The notes under the pieces: generated by a model
What the model saw: the letters and a program-made list of their open reading frames with translations, nothing else
What the model was told of the DNA's origin: nothing
Databases searched by the model: none
Assembly: GCF_000971335.1 (NCBI RefSeq)
Contig: NZ_JZJL01000040.1
Location: 1 to 48,525 of the forward strand
From: Chromobacterium vaccinii
Lineage (GTDB): Bacteria; Pseudomonadota; Gammaproteobacteria; Burkholderiales; Chromobacteriaceae
Direction: 5' to 3'
DNA length: 48,525 nt
Made by a program: the position numbers and the translations under genes
In this document: piece after piece, positions 43,375 to 48,525 of the stretch
How positions within the stretch are numbered: position 1 is the first letter of the stretch
Layout of the letters: each line of letters starts with the position of its first letter

Positions 43375-44346
43375 ATGAATTTGATTGCAACCGGCAAGAC
43401 GCTGCCAAGCCAGCTCGTCACCGCTGATGACCTCGATGTGAAGCTTGGCTGCCGCCGCGGCCAAAGTTTGAAAAAAAGCGGCGTCCACACCCGGCATTTC
43501 GCCGGCGATCATGAATCCCAGAGCCAACTCGGCGCCCGCGCGCTGAAGGATGCGCTGGACCGCGCGGAAATAAGCGTGGCCGGCATCGATCTGCTGATCG
43601 GCGCTTGCGGCATTCCGGAGCAGGCGCTGCCCGGCACCGCCAGCTTCATTGCCCATGCGGCTGGCTTGCCAGCCGGACTGCCCGCCTTCGACGTCAACGC
43701 CAGCTGCCTCAGCTTTCTGTCCGCGCTGCAAGTGGCGGACAGCCTGCTGCTCTCCGGCGCGTATCGCCGCATCGCCATCGTATCGGCCGATCTGGCCTCG
43801 CGCGGGCTGGACTGGGCCAATCCGGAGGCCTCGCTTATTTTCGGCGACGGCGCGGCCGCCGCCATCGTCGAGCGCGGCGCGGCTGGGCGCGGCTTGCGGA
43901 CTTTCAAGCTGGCCACCTATCCGGAGGGCCGCAATTTTTGCGAGATTCGCGCCGGCGGCACCCAGCGCAACCCGCGCCGGGGCGTCGTCGACGGCGACTT
44001 CCTGTTCGACATGAACGGCAAGGCCGTTTTCAAGCTGGCGTCGCGGCTGATGCCGGATTTTCTGGACGCGTTGATGGACGCCACTCCGGGCGGACTGGAC
44101 AGCATAGACTGCGTGGTGCCGCACCAAGCCAGCCACCTGGGCATGCAGCACATGGCCAAGCGGCTGGGCATCGCGGCTGGCCGCATCGTCGACATCTACG
44201 CCTCGCACGGCAACCAGGTGGCCGCTTCCATGCCGACCGCTCTGCATGAGGCCTTTGTCGATGGCCGCGCCTGCGCCGGCAAGCGTTTGTTGATGGTGGG
44301 CACCGCGGCGGGATTGAATCTGGGCGGGTTGGTATGGGATCTGTGA
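43375..44346 (+). CDS. 3-oxoacyl-ACP synthase III-like condensing enzyme
   Basis: This 323-aa thiolase-fold enzyme of the KAS III group has the triad Cys111 (NASCLSF), His250 (VPHQAS) and Asn280 (SHGNQ). It should condense an acyl-CoA or acyl-ACP with a malonyl- or acyl-thioester. A housekeeping FabH normally lies in a fab cluster; here the gene leads a lipid-modifying operon, which suggests a dedicated substrate, as for the OleA or resorcinol/pyrone-type KAS III relatives. ATG 43375 has only a weak ribosome site. Its stop overlaps the next start by 13 nt. Confidence 0.88.
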   Translation: MNLIATGKTLPSQLVTADDLDVKLGCRRGQSLKKSGVHTRHFAGDHESQSQLGARALKDALDRAEISVAGIDLLIGACGIPEQALPGTASFIAHAAGLPAGLPAFDVNASCLSFLSALQVADSLLLSGAYRRIAIVSADLASRGLDWANPEASLIFGDGAAAAIVERGAAGRGLRTFKLATYPEGRNFCEIRAGGTQRNPRRGVVDGDFLFDMNGKAVFKLASRLMPDFLDALMDATPGGLDSIDCVVPHQASHLGMQHMAKRLGIAAGRIVDIYASHGNQVAASMPTALHEAFVDGRACAGKRLLMVGTAAGLNLGGLVWDL

Positions 44347-45353
44347 CACGGGTGTTGGTCACCGGCGCCACGGGCGGCCTGGGGCGCAACGCCGTCGCTT
44401 GCCTGTTGGGCAAGGGCTGCGCGGTGCGCGCCACCGGCCGCAATCGGCAGGCGGGCGTCGAGCTGGCTGGCCTAGGGGCTGAATTCGTCGCGCTGGACCT
44501 GGCTGCCGCCGATGACGGCGAGTTGGCCGGCCTGCTGGAGGACGTGGATGCGGTATGGCACTGCGCCGCCCTTTCCGCGCCTTGGGGCCGGGAGGTCGAT
44601 TTCGTCGCCGCCAATGTTCATGCTACCGACAAGCTGCTTAAGGCCGCGGGGCAATCGCGCGCCAACCGCTTCATCCATATTTCCACTCCAGCCTTGTATT
44701 TCGACTTTCAGCACCGTTACACGGTGCCGGAATGGTTCCGGCCGCGCCGTTACGTCAACGCCTACGCGCGGACCAAAGCGCTGGCCGAGGACAAGGTTCT
44801 ACAAGCTACGCGCGCCTATCCCGCTCTGCGTGCCACGATCTTGCGGCCGCGCGCCATCTTCGGCGAGCACGACCAGGTGTTGATGCCCAGGCTGGCGCGC
44901 ATGCTGAGCCAACGCGGCGGACGCCTGCCGCTGCCGCGAGGCGGCGCGGTGACGCTGGATCTGACCTATGTCGGCAACGTGGTCCACGCGATGTGGCTGG
45001 CCACCGCGCATCCCAGCCTTGCCAGCGGCCAGGCGTTCAACATCACCAATCAGCAACCGGCCGTGCTGCGCGATGTGCTGACGCGGGTGTTCGCCCAGGA
45101 GCTGGGCCGGCCCTTGCGCATCGTCAGCCTGCCTTACCCTTTGCTGAGCGCGGCCAGCCGCCTCGCGCAGCTGTGGGCCGCAGTCACGGGCAAGGAGCCG
45201 GCATTGACGCCTTACAGCCTGGGCGCGATCCATTTCGACATGACGCTGGACAATACTCGCGCGCGCGATGTGCTGGGTTATCTGCCGCCGTACAGTCTGG
45301 ACCAAGGCCTGGCGCGCACGGCGAATTGGTTGAGGGAGCATGGACATGGCTAG
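44334..45353 (+). CDS. NAD(P)-dependent epimerase/3-beta-HSD-like dehydrogenase
   Basis: This 339-aa extended short-chain dehydrogenase has the Rossmann motif GATGGLG (11-17), Ser117/Thr118, and Tyr144-x3-Lys148 (NAYARTK). The body resembles the 3-beta-hydroxysteroid dehydrogenase/OleD branch that reduces 2-alkyl-3-keto acids in long-chain olefin synthesis. Following a KAS III-like gene, reduction of the 3-keto condensation product is a reasonable inference. It is translationally coupled on both sides (overlaps of 13 and 14 nt). Confidence 0.82.
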   Translation: MGSVTRVLVTGATGGLGRNAVACLLGKGCAVRATGRNRQAGVELAGLGAEFVALDLAAADDGELAGLLEDVDAVWHCAALSAPWGREVDFVAANVHATDKLLKAAGQSRANRFIHISTPALYFDFQHRYTVPEWFRPRRYVNAYARTKALAEDKVLQATRAYPALRATILRPRAIFGEHDQVLMPRLARMLSQRGGRLPLPRGGAVTLDLTYVGNVVHAMWLATAHPSLASGQAFNITNQQPAVLRDVLTRVFAQELGRPLRIVSLPYPLLSAASRLAQLWAAVTGKEPALTPYSLGAIHFDMTLDNTRARDVLGYLPPYSLDQGLARTANWLREHGHG

Positions 45354-46158
45354 CGTCACCGCGTTCAGCATCGGGCATTGCACCCATCCGGCCTGCATGG
45401 CGCTGAAAGGCGCGGGGCTGGCTAGCCGCTGCTTCCCTTCGCGCGCCTACCTGATCGAAACCCGGGATCGCCTATTGCTTTGGGACACCGGTTATTCCGA
45501 GCATTTTTTCGATGCCAGCCGCCGCGGCGCCTATCGGCTGTATCCGATGGTGACGCCAGTGCATTTCGACGACGCCCGATCGCTGCGCGAGCAACTGCGC
45601 GGACGCGGCATAAGCCCAAACGATATACACACATTATTGCTGTCGCACTTTCATGCCGATCATATCGCCGGCCTGCGGGACTTTCCCCAGGCCCGCGTCA
45701 TGGCCTCGGAGCAAGGCTGGCGCGCGGTGCGGGGTCTGAGCGGGCTGGCCGCGGTGCGGCAGGCCTTTCTGCCTGGCCTGCTGCCGGCCGATATGGAAAA
45801 CCGTCTGTCCTTTATCGAGACGCTTCCCTTGCAGGCGCTGCCCGCAGAGCTGGCGCCGTTCGGCCATGGCCGCGACGTCAGCGGCAGCGGAGAAGTGTTC
45901 GTGGTGGATCTCCCGGGACATGCGGCTGGGCACTTGGGCGCTTTTGTGCTGGGCGATTCAGGCTGGACGCTGCTGGCGTCGGACGCGTCCTGGGCGGAAG
46001 AAGGCTACCGGGAGATGCGCGGTCCTTCCGAGCTGTCTTTCCTGGTGCAACACAGCCGCCGCGCCTATTACGACACGCTGGCCAGGCTTCACGCGCTGCA
46101 CCGGGGCGGCCGCGTGGAGATTCTGCTGACGCACCAGGAGGCCGACACCGCATGCTGA
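45340..46158 (+). CDS. metallo-beta-lactamase fold hydrolase of the lipid operon
   Basis: This 272-aa MBL-fold protein has the metal motif HFHADH (His103, His105, Asp107, His108), a later DLPGHAAGHLG and a C-terminal THQE. There is no signal peptide. The layout resembles AHL-lactonase-like and related hydrolases. Here it probably splits an ester, lactone or thioester intermediate of the pathway. It is not closely related to the BaeB-type hydrolase at 19204. Overlaps of 14 and 7 nt couple it to its neighbours. Confidence 0.82.
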   Translation: MDMASVTAFSIGHCTHPACMALKGAGLASRCFPSRAYLIETRDRLLLWDTGYSEHFFDASRRGAYRLYPMVTPVHFDDARSLREQLRGRGISPNDIHTLLLSHFHADHIAGLRDFPQARVMASEQGWRAVRGLSGLAAVRQAFLPGLLPADMENRLSFIETLPLQALPAELAPFGHGRDVSGSGEVFVVDLPGHAAGHLGAFVLGDSGWTLLASDASWAEEGYREMRGPSELSFLVQHSRRAYYDTLARLHALHRGGRVEILLTHQEADTAC

Positions 46159-47441
46159 GGCTGATCCGCATCCTGGCCGCCTACTGGCGGACGCGGCGGC
46201 TGCGTTTTCGCGACCGCGCGGCGCTGAAGCGCCATCAAGCCCGGCAGATGGGCCGCTTTCTGGCCGGGCTGCGCCGGCGCAGCCCCTATTTCGCCAGGCT
46301 GGGCGCCCTGCCCTTCGCGCAGTGGCCCCAGATGGACAAAGCCGCGATGCTCGAGCATTTCGACGATATGAACACCGCGGGACTGAGGCTGGCCGATGTG
46401 ATGGACGCCGCACTGCGCGCTGAGCGCAGCCGAGACTTTTCCCCCGCGTTGAACGGCCATACGGTTGGCCTGTCGTCCGGCACCTCCGGCCAACGCGGCG
46501 CTTTCGTCGTCAGCAAGCGCGAACAGGCGCGATGGGCCGGCATCATGCTGGCCAAGGCGTTGCCAGATGGCCTGCTGGCCGGCGAAAAAGTGGCGCTGTT
46601 CCTGCGCGCCAACAGCAATCTCTACGGCGCGGTGCGCAGCCGCTGGTTGACTTTCCGCTTTTTTGACCTGTTCCAGCTGTTGGATGGGCATTTGCCGCTA
46701 CTTGACGCTTACGCGCCCACCATTCTGCTGGCGCCGGCCCAGGTGCTGCGCGCGCTGGCGCTGGCGCAGCTGGACGGACGGCTGCGCCTGTCCCCCAAGC
46801 GGGCGTATTCAATCGCCGAGGTGCTGGAGCCGCAGGATCGCGCAGTGATCGAGCAGGCTTTCGGCTGCGTGCACGAAATCTACCAGGCGACCGAGGGTTT
46901 CCTGGCCAGCAGCTGCGAATACGGCACGTTGCATCTGAACGAGGAATACATCCATGTCGAGCCCGAATGGCTGGATGAGGAAAAGCGCCGTTTCGTGCCG
47001 GTGATCACCGACTTCAGCCGCCGCACCCAGCCCATCGTCCGCTATCGGCTGAACGATGTTTTGCAGGCGCGCGCCGAGCCCTGTCCCTGTAGGCGGGCGG
47101 CGATGGCGCTGGACGCGGTGGAAGGCCGCTGCGACGACATGTTGCGCCTGCCGGGCCGCGATGGCGGCGAGCTGACGGTGTTCGCCGACGTGATGGGCCG
47201 CGCGCTGGCGACCGCCCTGCCGCTAGAGGCCGATTACCGGCTGCGTCAGACCGGGCCGGCCGAACTGGCGCTGGACGCCGAGGTGCCGGCAGCGGCATTG
47301 CCGGCCATCCGCCATCGCCTGGAGCGGACGCTGGCGGGCCTGGGCGTGGACGCCGAGTCGTTGCGGTGGCGGCTGTCGGATCAGGTGCCGCCGATGGATG
47401 CCACGCGCAAGCGCCGGCGCATCGTCAGGGAGTTCGCATGA
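46152..47441 (+). CDS. adenylate-forming enzyme, F390 synthetase-like
   Basis: This 429-aa protein of the PaaK/F390-synthetase-like branch of adenylate-forming enzymes has the phosphate-binding loop SSGTSGQRG (108-116), a YQATEGFLA motif in the middle (about 255-263), and RYRLNDVL and VEGRCDDML in the C-terminal part. It should activate a carboxylic acid as acyl-AMP, perhaps passing it to an alcohol, amine or thiol acceptor. It is shorter than standard acyl-CoA ligases. An N-terminal basic helix (RRLRFRDRAALKRHQARQ) may touch the membrane. Placement between the MBL hydrolase and the PAP2 phosphatase argues for work on a lipid. Confidence 0.8.
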   Translation: MLRLIRILAAYWRTRRLRFRDRAALKRHQARQMGRFLAGLRRRSPYFARLGALPFAQWPQMDKAAMLEHFDDMNTAGLRLADVMDAALRAERSRDFSPALNGHTVGLSSGTSGQRGAFVVSKREQARWAGIMLAKALPDGLLAGEKVALFLRANSNLYGAVRSRWLTFRFFDLFQLLDGHLPLLDAYAPTILLAPAQVLRALALAQLDGRLRLSPKRAYSIAEVLEPQDRAVIEQAFGCVHEIYQATEGFLASSCEYGTLHLNEEYIHVEPEWLDEEKRRFVPVITDFSRRTQPIVRYRLNDVLQARAEPCPCRRAAMALDAVEGRCDDMLRLPGRDGGELTVFADVMGRALATALPLEADYRLRQTGPAELALDAEVPAAALPAIRHRLERTLAGLGVDAESLRWRLSDQVPPMDATRKRRRIVREFA

Positions 47442-48061
47442 GGCGCGCGCTGGACTGGCTGCCACCCAGGCTGCGCCACATGCTGCTGGGCTGGGCATCG
47501 GTTGGCTGCGCGTACTCGCTGGGCAGCCTGTGGCCCCGGCGCGCGATCGTCCTGCCCGAGCTGGCCGTGGATCGCTGGATTCCCTTTGACCCGGTGGCGA
47601 TCTGGCTGTACGCGTCGTTTTTCCTGATCGTGCCCGCGGCCTACCTGTTCGCCCGTGCGGAACGCTTGCTTTGGCTGCAGCGTTCGATGCAGTGGTGCGC
47701 GCTGGCCGCAGGCGCGGCCTTCCTGCTGTGTCCGACCACGCTGGTTTATCCGCCCATCCTCGGCGATGGATGGCATGCCGAGGCGTTGCGCTTCTTCCTG
47801 CGTTTCGACACGCCGCACAACTGCCTGCCCTCCCTGCATGGCGCGCTGACCGCGTTGGCCGCCTGGGCCTTGTGGGATGGCCGCCGCAAGCTGAGCTCAT
47901 GGCTGTCGCTGGCGTGGGCGCTGGCCATTCTGTTCTCCGTGATCCAGTTGCGCCGCCATCTGTTCATCGACCTGTCCGCCGGCGTGGCGCTGGGGCTGCT
48001 TTGCGGCCTGCTGGCGGCGCGGCCGGCCACTGTTTTCTCTTTTTCCTATCGACGCACATGA
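47438..48061 (+). CDS. PAP2-family membrane phosphatase/transferase
   Basis: This 207-aa membrane protein has about five to six hydrophobic segments. The catalytic motifs are partly in view: CLPSLHG (PSLH at 131-134) and RRHLFIDLSAG (His174, Asp178), as in the PAP2 group that includes inositol-phosphoceramide synthases. The canonical first motif KxxxxxxRP is not clear. It may dephosphorylate a lipid phosphate or transfer a head group. Start and stop overlap the neighbours by 4 nt (ATGA). Confidence 0.82.
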   Translation: MRRALDWLPPRLRHMLLGWASVGCAYSLGSLWPRRAIVLPELAVDRWIPFDPVAIWLYASFFLIVPAAYLFARAERLLWLQRSMQWCALAAGAAFLLCPTTLVYPPILGDGWHAEALRFFLRFDTPHNCLPSLHGALTALAAWALWDGRRKLSSWLSLAWALAILFSVIQLRRHLFIDLSAGVALGLLCGLLAARPATVFSFSYRRT

Positions 48062-48525
48062 ACGTATTCGCCCTCACCTTCACCGTCATGCTGGCGGTTG
48101 TGCTGCTGGAGCTGTTCGCCTTGCGCCATTGGCGCCGCGAGGCCATCCCCTGGCGCGAAATCATCTTCAACCTCAACTCCGGCCACATCGTGATGTGGGT
48201 GTTCCGCGGCGTGGAGGTGGCGGGCTTCGGCTTGCTGCTGCAATACGCCAACCTGCATTTGGTGGACCGGCTGCCGGTGTTCTGGCAGTGGGTATTCGCC
48301 TTCGTCGCCTGGGACCTGAGCTTTTACTGCATGCATCGCGCCCACCACACCTGGCGCATCTTCTGGGCGGTGCACGTGGTGCATCACCAGGGCGAGCATT
48401 TCAGCCTGTCGCTGGGCATACGCAACTCCTGGTATTCGTCGCTGACCTCGTTTCTTTTCGTCGCGCCGCTGGCGGTGCTGGGGCTGCCGCTGGAAATGTT
48501 CGTCGCGGCGTCGTCCTTCCACTAC
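48058..48525 (+). CDS. fatty acid hydroxylase/sterol desaturase family enzyme, 5' part
   Basis: The gene is cut by the right edge after 156 codons. It is a membrane di-iron enzyme with hydrophobic segments at about 3-20, 45-65 and 75-92 and two histidine boxes, HRAHH (93-97) and HVVHHQGEH (106-114). A third box expected further on is outside the window. It should hydroxylate or desaturate a fatty-acyl or isoprenoid chain. ATGA overlap with the PAP2 gene makes it the sixth coupled gene; the operon may continue. Confidence 0.88.
   Translation, partial: MNVFALTFTVMLAVVLLELFALRHWRREAIPWREIIFNLNSGHIVMWVFRGVEVAGFGLLLQYANLHLVDRLPVFWQWVFAFVAWDLSFYCMHRAHHTWRIFWAVHVVHHQGEHFSLSLGIRNSWYSSLTSFLFVAPLAVLGLPLEMFVAASSFHY

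Noticed and set aside
1-48525. CRISPR arrays, rRNA and tRNA genes, insertion sequences
   Set aside because: No regular short direct repeats with spacers, no recognisable rRNA or tRNA sequence, and no transposase-like frame were seen by eye.

Overview
The window is GC-rich, densely coded bacterial DNA. Translational coupling is tight, a dif-like site is present, and one dyad resembles the binding site of a CviR/LuxR-type quorum-sensing receptor. These fit a betaproteobacterium of the Neisseriales, possibly Chromobacterium; the genus is inference. No rRNA, tRNA or CRISPR array was seen.

Region 1 (1-26760) is the 3' part of a trans-acyltransferase polyketide synthase locus. The window opens inside a ketosynthase (KS). 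Two megasynthase genes read KS(end)-KR-cMT-ACP-ACP-KS and then DH-KR-ACP-KS-DH-KR-ACP-KS-KR-ACP-KS-DH. There is no integrated acyltransferase, and the second protein stops after a DH with no carrier protein or thioesterase. A run of accessory genes follows: a BaeB/PksB-type metallo-hydrolase, then a complete beta-branching cassette (HMG-CoA synthase-like enzyme, two enoyl-CoA hydratase-fold enzymes, donor ACP and KS decarboxylase), then a malonyl-type trans-AT. A convergent pair (an orphan 111-aa protein and an AT-fold protein lacking the malonate-binding Arg, probably an acyl hydrolase) closes the locus behind a strong hairpin. The order of action is: the trans-AT loads malonyl on the ACPs, the megasynthases build an alpha-methylated, hydroxylated and unsaturated chain, the cassette adds a beta-alkyl branch at a module outside this window, and the hydrolase clears stalled carriers.

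Region 2 (27061-42100) is a chromosomal NmrA-like gene followed by a dif-like site. An approximately 12.4-kb filamentous (inovirus) prophage is inserted there, between dif-like sites at 27845 and 40232. Its minus-strand virion and replication operon encodes a 168-aa protein, a ssDNA-binding-like protein, a replication initiator, small coat proteins, a pIII-like adsorption protein, a DUF2523/pVI-like protein, Zot/pI and a pIV-like secretin. A divergent DUF3693-type regulator sits across two repeated operator-like dyads. The end next to the left dif carries cargo: a Tle1-like (DUF2235) lipase with a DUF3304-type lipoprotein, and two unknown proteins. To the right of the second dif-like site lies a degenerate second element. 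It repeats the 153-aa regulator and the terminator block but carries a different cargo gene (DUF2726-like).

Region 3 (42159-48525) is a CHAD-domain gene and, divergent from it, a tightly overlapping six-gene operon: KAS III-like, NAD-dependent epimerase/dehydrogenase, metallo-beta-lactamase fold hydrolase, adenylate-forming (F390 synthetase-like) enzyme, PAP2 phosphatase, and a membrane fatty-acid-hydroxylase/sterol-desaturase cut off by the window end. A 20-bp lux-box-like dyad lies 139 bp upstream. The gene content suggests an uncharacterised, possibly quorum-regulated lipid pathway.
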